This document shows, one piece after another, positions 21,472 to 30,689 of a stretch of DNA of 64,000 bases (positions within the stretch are counted from its first letter, which is position 1; each line of letters opens with the position of its first letter). The notes beneath the pieces were generated by a model. That model made no database searches, had not been told where the DNA came from, and worked only from the letters and a program-made list of their open reading frames with translations. Source of the DNA: Serinus canaria (Eukaryota > Chordata > Aves > Passeriformes > Fringillidae); assembly GCF_022539315.1 (NCBI RefSeq), contig NC_066342.1, positions 16,943,346 to 17,007,345 of the forward strand, in the 5' to 3' direction. A program made the position numbers and the translations under genes.

Positions 21472-22500
21472 CTATGGATTGAAGGATACAAGCAGACTGT
21501 CAGGTTCTTGTATGAATAGTTAGTAGAAGAAGAGATTAAAGGGGAAGAAGACTATGACCATGTTTGAAACTTTAAAGCAAAAATTAGTCAGTGCACCAGC
21601 ACAGAGTCTTCCTGCCTTAGACAAACCCTTCTATCTGCTTGTAGATATAGAAAGAGGGGTAGCTCATGGAGTACTAGCCCAGGACTGAGGAGGATCCAGG
21701 AAACCAGTGGCCTATTTATTACACCTACTAGACACTGTGAGCTGGGGGTTGGCCAACCTGCCTTCAGGTGGTGGCAGTGACTGCAGTACTCCTAGAGGAA
21801 AGTAAAAAATTAACCTTTGGGGGAAAATTGAAAGTACATACCCCGCACTGAGTGAGAAGTATCCTAAGCCAAAAGGCTAAGAAATGGCTCACTGATTCCC
21901 GAGTTCTAAAGTATGAAACCATCTTAATAAATAGTGACTTAGAGCTAATCATGAGTAACCAACTCAACCCTGCAGAGTTTTTGTATGGAGAACCAGGTGA
22001 GGAATTAATACATAATTGCCTAGAAGTTATAAACTATCAAACTAGAGTAAGAGAGGACCTAACAGATCAACCACTCATGGAAGGGAAACAATTGTACATT
22101 AATGGATCATTACGAGTAATCCAGGGGCACCAGGTATCAGGGTACACTATAGCGCATGAAAGGTTAGTAGCCATAGAAAAGGGAAAGTTACCTTCCAACT
22201 GGTCAGCCCAAGCGTGTGAGTTGTATGCCCTAAAGCGAGCTCTGGAAATATTAGCACAGAAAAGAGGAACAATATATACAGACTCAAAATATGCTTTTGG
22301 GGTAGTACATACCTTTAGAAAAATTTGGGAAGAGAGTGGCCTATTAAATTCAAAGGGAAAGGGACTGATTCACAAAAATCTTGTTTTAGAAGTGTTAGAA
22401 ACCTTACAATTATCAGAAGAAGTAGCAGTGGTATATGTTGAAGGACATGAAAAAGGGGCAACTCAAGAGGCATGAGGAAACAATTTAGCTGATTTAGAAG
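21472..22500 (+). pseudogene. pol: pol, connection domain and RNase H
   Basis: After the LTR the connection domain continues, first with frameshifts, then in an open 207-codon frame (21852-22475). RNase H motifs are present: the first catalytic site reads YINGS where YTDGS is usual (Asn codon 22101-22103), then the glutamate in ACELYAL and the aspartate in YTDSKYAFGVVH. Loss of the first aspartate would abolish RNase H activity. Stop at 22473-22475. Confidence 0.9.
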
Positions 22501-22950
22501 GTAAAAATGCAGCTGAATCAGGGACAGAAAAACTAAAGATGGTGGTAACCCCCATGGGAGAAATGCAAGAAGTCACGGTATTTAGTGCGGCAGAAGAGGA
22601 AGAACTCCTTAAAACTGGAGCCAAGAAAGATAACAAAGGGAAGCAGAGATTAGCAGATGGGAAGCAAATGTTGAATAAACCCCTTGCCAGGAAAATGCTA
22701 GAAGGCATACATGGGACAACACATTGGGGTACATAAGCGCTAAGTGATCAATTTCTAAGGGACTGGGGCTGCATAAGAATTTTCATCATAGCTAAGTAGG
22801 TGACTGAATGGTGTGTGATATGTCAACAAGTAAAGAAGAACATCATGAGGAAAACACCCAGGGGAGGGCGAGAACTAGCCTTACAGCCCTTTCAAAACAT
22901 GCTAGTATACTTTACTGAGCTTCCCCAAGTACAATGGTGGAAGTTTTTGC
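22501..22950 (+). pseudogene. pol: pol, integrase N-terminal part
   Basis: The zinc-binding domain survives in part (WCVICQQVKK). The first catalytic position reads VYFTELP where D is expected before FTELP (Tyr codon 22908-22910). Stops occur upstream near 22735 and 22797. An LTR is inserted at 22951, five codons after the catalytic site region. Confidence 0.85.
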
Positions 22951-23507
22951 TGTCACTGTCATATTTTTTGAAAAATTCCTTTGCCAGGATTTCTTCTCCT
23001 GGCAAGATGAGAAGCCTCAGAGAAAAAACAATATTATCTCATTCGCTTCTTCCTATTTGCTGCTTTGGAATGTGGTCTGGAGATTGTTTACCAACTGGTC
23101 ATTGTTTGATTGGTTTCATGTGAATTGTTTTTACTTAATGACCAATCACCATCAGCTGTGTCAGACTCTGAGGAGTCAGTCACGAGTTTTTCATTATCAT
23201 TCTTGTTAAGCCTTTGATGTATCCTTTCTCTATTCTGTATTATAGTTTTAGTATAGCATAATATAATATAATATAATATAATATAATGATAATATAATAT
23301 AAGATAAATAATATAATATAATATAATATAATATAATATAATATAATATAATATAATATAATATAAATATAATATAACATAACATAACATAACATAACAT
23401 AACATAACATAACATCACATAACATAACATAATATATCAGCCTTCTGAGAACATGGAGTCAGATTCCTCATCTCTCACCTCATCCTGGGGACCTCACAAA
23501 CTCGACA
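22951..23507 (+). mobile_element. Solo LTR in integrase, carrying an expanded microsatellite
   Basis: Starts TGTCACTGTCATATTTT and ends CAAACTCGACA, flanked by the 8-bp direct repeat gtttttgc (22943-22950, 23508-23515). Same family as 32690-33070, 34411-34800 and the LTRs of 50375-53861. About 180 bp of its length is pentanucleotide repeat. Confidence 0.9.
23256..23436 (+). repeat. Pentanucleotide microsatellite (ataat)n then (aacat)n
   Basis: A run of ataat units changes to a run of aacat units, with a few interruptions around 23285-23310. Other copies of this LTR have only three or four ataat units at the same place (for example 34683-34702), so this copy has expanded. Confidence 0.95.
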
Positions 23508-23515
23508 GTTTTTGC

Positions 23516-24300
23516 TAGTGATAGTAGATCACTTGCCTCATTGGGTAGAAGCAGTATCCACTGTGAAAACCAGTGTCAATGCTGTGAGTAAAACACTCCT
23601 AGAATCAATCATTCCCTGATATGGGATGGTAAACAAGATTGATGCAGACCAGGGAACTCATTTCACATCGAAGATACTGCAGAAAGTTATCCAAGCCCTG
23701 GGAGTAAAATGGGAATTACACAATTCATGGCGTCCACAGAGTTCTGCTCAGGTTGAGAGAATGAATCAAACTCTTAAAAGAGCTCTAGTTAAGCTAATGA
23801 TTGAAACCCGAATGTCATGGATAAAATGTCTCCCTTTGGCCTTATTAAGAACTAGAACCCAGCTCCGGTCATATCTGGGGGTGTCACCCTATGCAATGAT
23901 GTTTGTGTTACCCTTCCTGACCTCACCCCAGAAGGCTGCCACCTATGAGGAAGGGGAAACCAATGCCAAGAAATATGTTATGTCTACAGCACAAACCTTA
24001 GAAGGGCTAAGACATAAAGGGGCAATTCCTCAAACTACTACCCTGGATTTCAGAATCCATTATCTTAATCCTGGGGATTGGGTGATGATTAAGTCATGGA
24101 GAGATAAGCCTCTAACTCCTCAGTGGGAAGGTCCCTTTCAGGTACTGCTCACCACCAAATTGTCTGCGCAGACTGCAGAGGGTGGGTGGACTCCTGCCAA
24201 CAGAATTAAAGGCCCAGTAGAAGAACCGAAAGAATGGACTATAACATCCAGGCTGGGGGAAAGGAGACTGATTTTCAAGCAGAGACCAAGAGATAACTAG
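23516..24300 (+). pseudogene. pol: pol, integrase catalytic core and C-terminal domain
   Basis: Integrase resumes after the LTR and has a stop near 23617. An open 224-codon frame starts at 23626. It keeps the second catalytic aspartate (DQGTHFTS) and the glutamate (AQVERMNQTLK), then a C-terminal domain with PGDWVMIKSW and WEGPFQVLLTT as in gammaretroviruses. It ends at a natural-looking stop at 24298-24300 with no env behind it. Confidence 0.9.
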
Positions 24301-24865
24301 AGAAACACCAAGATGCACAAAAAGTAGAGTCAAGCTTCCACCAACCAGGTGAGGAACTGTTTTAATGGAAAAGAATTACAAGCATCTGTTGAGGGGAAGT
24401 ACACAAGGGAGCGTAAAAGGTAATGGGACAGCTTCCTTAAGAAAATAAGACAAAGGAAGGAGGGCAAGACCAGGTTGGCCTCTTTCTTTGCTACCAAGAA
24501 GACTCCATAGCCCTGTTGCGGGTAACAACCCCATAGGCATGGTAAGGTAGGGACAAATGGCCATACCGGACCTCAATATTTCCCCAACTGCCTTAATAGT
24601 AAAGAGACTGGAGGGCAAGACTGAGTTGGCCTCTGTACTCACCACTAAGAGACACCTGCTTTGAATAGCAACTCCATAGGCAGGGTAGATGGGGGTAAAA
24701 GCCATGCTGGACCTCTCTAATGTCCTTTTGTTCATTCTGGATAAGGGTGCCCAGGGAAAACCAGAGAGTTTTTTCTTTTCCCTTTGGTTCCCTCTGTCCT
24801 TGCCCACATCAACAGATGCTAGTATGACTCATTGAGTTAAATTGTTAGAGCCAAATAACTTGTGG
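24301..24865 (+). other. Non-coding 3' region with paired direct repeats
   Basis: No env frame is present. Two related blocks lie at 24459-24574 and 24611-24715. Both run gagggcaaga(c)...(g)ttggcctct, a cataggca(t/g)gg(t) segment, and end ggacctc. The minus-strand relative at 62728-63640 carries the same two blocks. Their role is unknown; direct repeats in such places can act in RNA export or packaging in other retroviruses. Confidence 0.7.
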
Positions 24866-24883
24866 AAAAGGAAAAGGGGGGAT
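24866..24883 (+). promoter_or_regulatory. Polypurine tract
   Basis: aaaaggaaaaggggggat directly precedes the TGTGATAG start of the 3' LTR. Confidence 0.85.
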
Positions 24884-25903
24884 TGTGATAGATGAGTAAT
24901 GCAGTGATTGACTCTCACAATTAAAAGCCAAATATCATGTATATATGTTAAGAAAAGTTTTATAGAGTTATAGGTATGTTTTACCCTCCTTGTGTTGTTA
25001 TCAGTGGATGGCCTGGGTTTGGGGCATTTGGGAGGGTTGGCTTGTTACTATGGCAACCCTTGACCTCCAATCAAGATTTAAGGAAGCAAACTCCACCACT
25101 GGACAGCAAAGAAGGAGTTGATGGATGCCGGTTTTCAACTTCCTTTTTCTACCTCGGTTGAGGTTGGGATTGAAGGCACTTGAGATTATAGTTCATGTTC
25201 AGACTCAGGTGTTATTATTTCTTATCAATGTTACAGTCTCACTGCAGTGAGTTCCACAGTCTTTCATTAGCAAGGCACAAAATGTCTAACTATCTCTTGT
25301 TACAAGGTCTTTTAAGGGTTAACTATCCAATTAAGAAATGACGCCTGGATTATTTTCCCTTTTAACCCAATAACTAATCTCTCAAAGTCCGCACTGTGGA
25401 CTTTTCTGTCGAATTACAAAACACCACCCAAACCCATGAAGAAGAAGGAAGAAGAAGGTAAAAAAGAACAACCTTCCTCTGCCTTAAAATCTCCATCATG
25501 CTTCATATTTATTACTGTATTCAAAAACCCCAAACTCTAAGTTTTCCACCCTGTGATATTACACACTTCTAACCAACTGAACACCCACAATCTCAGTGCT
25601 ATCAATCAATTTTGGAAGCCAGTTCCACGACCTCAGGTCAAATGCAGTGCTCTCCGGGGAGTCAGAGACTGTCAGTTCAGAAAGTCTAAAATTCTCAGCA
25701 TCTAGAACTCTAACAGATGGGCAGAACTTTGGGAGGGGCTAATGGGTAAAATGCGAAACCTCCATTGTTTGGGCGAGCACATGGTGCGAAAAATCCTTTG
25801 CTACCCGTGCCATATTATTTTCTCTATTCAGTCTTCTGTTGTATTTTTGATAAGGTTTTAATAAACCTTTCTAAATTTTTGGAAGTGAGTATCATTTCTC
25901 ATA
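24884..25903 (+). mobile_element. 3' LTR of the class I provirus, split by a nested LTR
   Basis: Starts TGTGATAGATGAG and ends TTTCTCATA; colinear with the 5' LTR when the 590-bp insertion and one target copy are set aside. By eye roughly one difference per 15-20 bp separates the two LTRs, implying an old insertion. Confidence 0.9.
25126..25715 (-). mobile_element. Solo LTR nested in the 3' LTR
   Basis: Minus strand starts TGTTAGAGTTCTAG and ends AACCGGCA. Flanks gatgga (25120-25125) and gatggg (25716-25721) are a 6-bp target duplication with one change, as expected of class II elements. Same family as 19325-19915. Confidence 0.85.
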
Positions 25904-25908
25904 TTAAG

Positions 25909-25955
25909 GTTTAATAAACCTTTGAAATTTTAAAAGTGAGCAGCTGTTCTTTACA
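25909..25955 (+). mobile_element. Old class I LTR, right part
   Basis: gtttaataaacctttgaaat... to ctttaca completes the LTR begun at 15039, including its AATAAA. Confidence 0.85.
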
Positions 25956-26060
25956 ATGGAGTTGTCATATTTTCCTTATTCTGCCTCTATCACTCTCTTT
26001 CTGTCCCCCCCCACCTATTTTCTATCTCTTTCTTTTCTCTCTCCCTCTGTCTTGCTCATA
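25956..26060. other. Pyrimidine-rich unassigned stretch
   Basis: Mostly C and T on the plus strand; no feature that I can name. Confidence 0.4.
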
Positions 26061-26065
26061 TTTAC

Positions 26066-26940
26066 TGTGAAAAATGCATAATATATGATTGGCTCTTTGC
26101 AAATATAAAATGAATACTATATGTGTTATGTTTGAAAGTTATGCTGTATTAATCTCTTTTAAGTAGTATGGTAAATATAGTTTTAAGCTACAGCTTAATA
26201 TTAAAATAGAAACTATGTGATGTAAGATACTTTTGTAACTAGCTCAAGGAATGGACAAGATAACCAAGAAATTATCCGCACACAGATAACAGCAACAAGA
26301 CACCAAAATACCCAAGAGAAGAATTACTGCATCCTTATCAGGACTATTCAGACTTCTTCCAGACTTCTAGGAGCCAAAGAAACTGATTTACAAGATGAAG
26401 GGGAGGGGCAGAAATTAGGCAGAAGACATCCTTTGTTTGAAAAGCAAGTTTGCATCATGTATGAGATATATGAATATGCAACAGGCTATTGCTTTTAAGG
26501 GTTAATCCTTTGTTAGCTGTGAAAAATCCGTATTATATGATTGGCTTTTCGCAAATATTAAAATGAATCCTATATATGTTATGTTAGAATGTTATACTGT
26601 ATTAATCCTTTTCAGTAGTGTGTTAAATATAGTTTTAGGCTATAACATAATATTAAAATAGAAACTATGCGATGTAAGATACTTTTTCTAAGTAGCTCAA
26701 GAAATTCTTCACACAGAGAGAACAGCAACAAGACACCAAAATAACCAAGAGAAGATTTATTGCCTCCTTATCGGGAAAGACCACACTTGGTGGAGACTGA
26801 GACGACTGATTTACAAGATGAGGGGGGCAAGTTGACAATAACCAGAAAACACCCTTTGTTTGAAAAGAATTTTTGAATCATGTATGACATTTATGAATAT
26901 GCAAGAGGCTATTGCTTTTAAGAGTTAATCCTTTGTTAGC
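26066..26940 (+). repeat. Two-copy tandem duplication of the LTR 5' region
   Basis: Unit 1 is 26066-26517 and unit 2 is 26518-26940. Both start tgtgaaaaat and end 'gttaatcctttgttagc'. Shared blocks include 'aacagcaacaagacaccaaa' and 'aggctattgcttttaag'. They differ by scattered substitutions and small indels, so the duplication predates much of the decay. Confidence 0.9.
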
Positions 26941-27034
26941 GAGCATGCTTTCAGGAGGAAAGCATCCAAAGTTTAGTAATTCTTTGCTTTTATTGTCTTT
27001 TATTGTCCTTACTCTGATTGTCCAAATTTTTATT

Positions 27035-27399
27035 TGTCGGGGGACGATCTTGGGCAGTGGGACAGGTTTACAGTAAGCTGTAGGAACGTCCTCTCCTTGA
27101 ACCTAAGTATGAGGAGGTGATAAGCAAGAAGCTGGCAAGCAAGAGATGTAAAACAGGATGCTGAAAACCGCAAGGCAAAAACAAAATGCTTAAGCTGCAC
27201 AGATGTAACTAGCCAATTAGAAATTGATAAGGACGCGTGCATGCCTCGTGCACAAAGCGGGCCCTCCAATTATATTTTGCGTGATCGCGTGTACGGAAGA
27301 GGAAAACATTATAAGAATACGAGCTTTGTAAACAATAAACGGAGCTTTTTGGAATTCTACATCGTGTCGGTGTGTGCTCCCCTCTACCTGGCCGTGACA
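27035..27399 (+). mobile_element. Solo LTR nested in 26066-27491
   Basis: Starts TGTCGGGGGACGATC and ends CTGGCCGTGACA, flanked by tttatt (27029-27034, 27400-27405), a perfect 6-bp target duplication. TATA-like cattataagaa near 27308 and AATAAA near 27336. GC-richer than its host LTR. Confidence 0.9.
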
Positions 27400-27607
27400 T
27401 TTATTGCTCTAATTTTTATTACTATTTCTATACCTATTTTATTCCTATTAAACTTTTAAAATTTTAACACAAGTGATTGGCGTTTTTCACATTTACTATC
27501 AAATAAACCCATGCTATTGACTTTGGCATATGGTCTCTTTTGCACCTTAATTCGGGAAGGGACATTTCTAATAACTTTAATAACCAGATCTTAATAGGAG
27601 CATAACC

Positions 27608-27840
27608 AGGACAGCTCACTCAGACTGGCCAAAGGGATATACCACACCATAGAACGTCATGCCCAGTATATAAACTGAGGGGAATTGTCCGTGAGGGACT
27701 GCTTGCTGCTAGGAGATGGGCTGAGCAATTGTAGTGTGCATCACTTGTTTCTCTTGAGTGTTATTTCTTGTCTCCTTTTAATATTGTTAATATTATTATT
27801 AGAGAATCTGTTGGGGTTTTAGGAGTTCTCCTTTTGTTTT
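27608..27840 (+). mobile_element. ERVL LTR, 3' fragment
   Basis: Contains 'gaacgtcatgcccagtatat', a TATA box, and 'gtgtgcatcacttgtttctc', the promoter-proximal part of the LTR family whose 5' part is at 13453-13655. No 5' end is present here. Confidence 0.6.
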
Positions 27841-28323
27841 TTTCTCTTAAGGAATTTTCCCCCCTACGTGTTGCTAGGAAACAATAATGACTGGATACTT
27901 AAGGGAGACAAAAGAAGTGGCCACAGTTCAGAGGAGAGGTCCAGCTGGCTACTCTCTCTTTTTTTAACTGGGGGTTTCTTCTGGAGGGCAAAGATACTGT
28001 GAAATTTGGCTTGGGGGAAAGGGTTGGATACATCTCCAAGCTCTGTCTTTGATCTCAGCATTTGGAAGGGAAGAACATTGCGGTCACTGTGGGATGAATT
28101 CACCATCAGTGACGGGTTCTGTCTTCTGCTGCTTTCTACTGTGAGTGGAGCTCTGCTTGTAAGAGTGACCATTGCAGTGGGACAGCATTAACACCCTACC
28201 TCACTAAACAAAGGACCCTCCACCATGTGCTCCAGTGGCCCAAGGGAAACCCTGGCCTCCCCGAGCCCCTTTCCCCTCCCAGGGAGCCTGCCTTATTCGG
28301 GAGTCGGGCTGTTGCTGCCCAGC
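27841..28323. other. Unassigned
   Basis: Short frames on both strands, no recognised domain. It may be internal ERVL sequence downstream of the LTR fragment, but I see no conserved motif. Confidence 0.35.
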
Positions 28324-28816
28324 TGAGACAGAGTGGAAATTTTCCAGAGTAGAAATCCATTTTGATTTTGGTGAAATGTACATCTTTGAATTAGGTCTGT
28401 AGCTTGTAAACATAGCTGTTTGGTCTGAGTACCTGTTCTCGCAAAAAAACCTATGCTCTAAGAATCTGCTTCAGCCAAAGGACAGAGATAGGGGAGGGCC
28501 CCTTGAACTCTGAAACAGATGGAGAGGCTGCTGTAGGAGACAGGGCAGGATGACCCAGGAGTTCTTTCTGTACTTTCTGATAAAAAAAACTAGCTGCAAG
28601 TATAACGCAAAATCAGTAAAATGAATATTTATGAACCTGTTGTGAAATTCCATGCATATGGGTTAGTAAGGAAGATAAAAAAAGATCTGGAGTTCCCAGA
28701 GGTACGCATGTCATTTTAAGGGGAACAATCCCCACATGCATCCAGTGCTGTAATAAACATACTGGCTTTAAAACTTTCACAAAAGTTGTGCAGTTTGTTT
28801 GCTTCCACAAATCACA
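28324..28816 (+). mobile_element. LTR, about 490 bp
   Basis: Starts TGAGACAGAGTGGAAATTTTCC and ends TTCCACAAATCACA; AATAAA near 28752. Same family as 40786-41205 and the minus-strand copy 55994-56474. I could not match a target duplication. Confidence 0.8.
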
Positions 28817-29007
28817 GCCCCCACCGTTTCCTCGGCACTGCTCTGGATTTTTGCTACAATGTAACCAGCACCCCCTGCCCTGCTGGGACAACCAGCGGTT
28901 TCAGATACAGTTGCCAAGTTTTTGACAGAATCACAGGATCACTAGGTTGGAAGTGACCTTCAAGATCATTGAGTCCAACCCATGCCCTAACACCTCAACT
29001 AAACCAT

Positions 29008-29378
29008 TTTTATAGGTGGATAATGAGATGATTGTGTCTCACAATTAAGAGATGACTATTGTGTGAATATTAAGAAAAGCTTTAGTGATGTCTAGTTAGC
29101 AACACCTGACCTCCAATCAAGTTACAAGAAAGCAGTCTTCACCAATAAATGGCAAAGAAGAGCTGACTGACAGACTTTAAGAGGGGCCAGGGTTGGCTGA
29201 TGCAACCCCCAGGGGTATAAAAGACTGAACACCCATCTTGAAGACGAACCGGCTATGTGGTACTCACGAAGGCAGTTCCCAGTGCTGCAAATTTTTCCTT
29301 ATGTAGTCCTTTTGTTGCATTTTTGTAAAGGTTATATAAACCTTTTAAAATTTTTAAAGTGAGCAGTTGTGTCTCACA
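29008..29378 (+). mobile_element. Solo class I LTR nested in CR1
   Basis: Same family as the 15-26 kb provirus LTR. Starts TTTTATAGGTGG where the family has TGTTATAG, ends GTGTCTCACA. Flanked by ccat (29004-29007, 29379-29382), or accat if the last A is counted as target. TATA at about 29216 and a degenerate poly(A) signal near 29332. Confidence 0.9.
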
Positions 29379-29646
29379 CCATGGCACCAAGTGCCACATC
29401 CTGTCATTTTAAAACACAACCAGGAAAGGTCACTCTACCACCTCCCCGGGCAGACAATTCCAAAACTTTATCACTCTTTCCATAAAAAACTTTTTCCTAA
29501 TATCCAACCAATATTTCCCTTGGCACAGCTTAAGACTGTGTCCTCTCATACTGTCAGTTGCTGCCTGGAGAAAGAGACCAACCCCCACCTGACTACAACC
29601 ACCTTTCAGGAAGTTGTAGAGAGTGTAGAGAATGATAAGGTCGCTA

Positions 29647-30685
29647 TTACGGCCGGGTTTTCAGGGTCTGTCTGACCCAGCTGCCATAAGTGTCCCAGAT
29701 AGCGAAGTACCGCTAAGCACAACCTGTCTTGGTGTCTCTGGCAGGCTCCCAGCCACAGGCAAACTTAGCAAGCAGCTCGGCTCTTTAAGTGAGATCAGCT
29801 TGTTGGTGAATTCAGCTCTTTAGTGATTTCAGCTCTTTGCTTGCTAAGTGCCTCAGCAGACGCAGGGATGAGAGAGGAGAAGAGCTGTGTGAGGTTCCAC
29901 AGATGTGTCTTTATTGGCAGCCTCTGTGAAGGGTGACAGTGACAGCTCTTCTGCCAAACTGGGCAGAGGCAGGGGTTTAAATAGGGTATGTGGGTTTTGG
30001 GAAACAGTCCAATAGTAAGGGTCAAGGTGAATATGACCTATGGTCTTACAGAGAGATAATGAGGGTCTGAGGGGGAAGAGGGGTCTCTTGGTCCAGTCAT
30101 CATGACTAGGCATTATCTTATCTTAGGCAACAGACCCCCCTTGCAGGCCCTTGTAGCAGGCACAGGGCATGCAAGGCCTCCATGGCATTCAGCAGCATAA
30201 GATAAGAAATGCCTAGTCATGATGACTGGACCTAAGAAGCCCCTCTTCTGCCTTCAGACCCTTGCTTATCTCTATGTAAGACTACAGGTCGCATTTGCCT
30301 CAACCCTTACTATTGGACAATTTCTAAAACTCCTGTACCCTATGTAAAGCCCTACTTCTGCCCAGTTTGGCAGAAGAGCTGTCCCTGAGAACCTTTGCAG
30401 AAGACTCCAATAAAGACATCTCTGTGGAACCTCACACAGACTTCTCTTCTCTCTCCCGGCATCTACCAAAGGCACTTAGCAAGCTAAAGAGCTGAAATCA
30501 CAAATGAGCTGATAATCACAAAGGGCTGAACTGCTTGCTAAGACTGCCTGCGGCTCTGGAGCCTGCCTGAGGGGGCCAGACAGGTCATGCTTAATTGGAC
30601 TTCTCTGTCTTGGACACCCACGGCAGCCGGTGTCGGGGAGACCCCAAAACGCCAGAGTTGCCTCAGGCCCTGTGGCTGCTACAGG
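29647..30685. repeat. Head-to-head inverted LTR pair (palindrome 2) with one target duplication
   Basis: A minus-strand LTR (about 29647-30128) and a plus-strand LTR (about 30150-30685) lie head to head. Both arms contain the LTR blocks 'cttgctaagtgcc', 'gtgtgaggttccacaga', tctttattgg/ccaataaaga and 'cctagtcatgatgactgg', in mirror order. The centre holds a minus-strand purine tract (gcaaggggggtc) abutting the left LTR. The whole unit is flanked by ggtcgc (29641-29646 and 30686-30691), and CR1 is contiguous outside it. Both outer ends are therefore U5 ends, unlike a normal provirus. Confidence 0.85.
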
Positions 30686-30689
30686 TCGC

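Larger units (their letters stand above)
15434..25903 (+). mobile_element. Gammaretrovirus-like (class I) provirus, env-less, with nested LTRs
   Basis: Two LTRs of one family bound an internal region with gag, pro, RT, RNase H and integrase relics in gamma order. Both outer ends abut ttaag (15429-15433, 25904-25908), a 5-bp target duplication. A tRNA-Pro-like primer site follows the 5' LTR and a polypurine tract precedes the 3' LTR. No envelope frame is present between integrase and the polypurine tract. At least five solo LTRs were later inserted (18252, about 19325, 20787, 22951, 25126). All genes carry stops or frameshifts. Confidence 0.9.
26066..27491 (+). mobile_element. Solo LTR with internal tandem duplication and nested LTR
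   Basis: Starts TGTGAAAAATGC and ends GGCGTTTTTCACA, flanked by tttac (26061-26065 and 27492-27496). The first 452 bp (26066-26517) are repeated as 26518-26940 with moderate divergence. A second LTR (27035-27399) is inserted further along. The remaining tail carries ttaaacttttaaaattttaac and ends with the inverted terminus. Confidence 0.9.

Noticed and set aside
23088..23430. Minus-strand frames of Tyr, Ile and Leu repeats
   Set aside because: They are translations of the pentanucleotide microsatellite.
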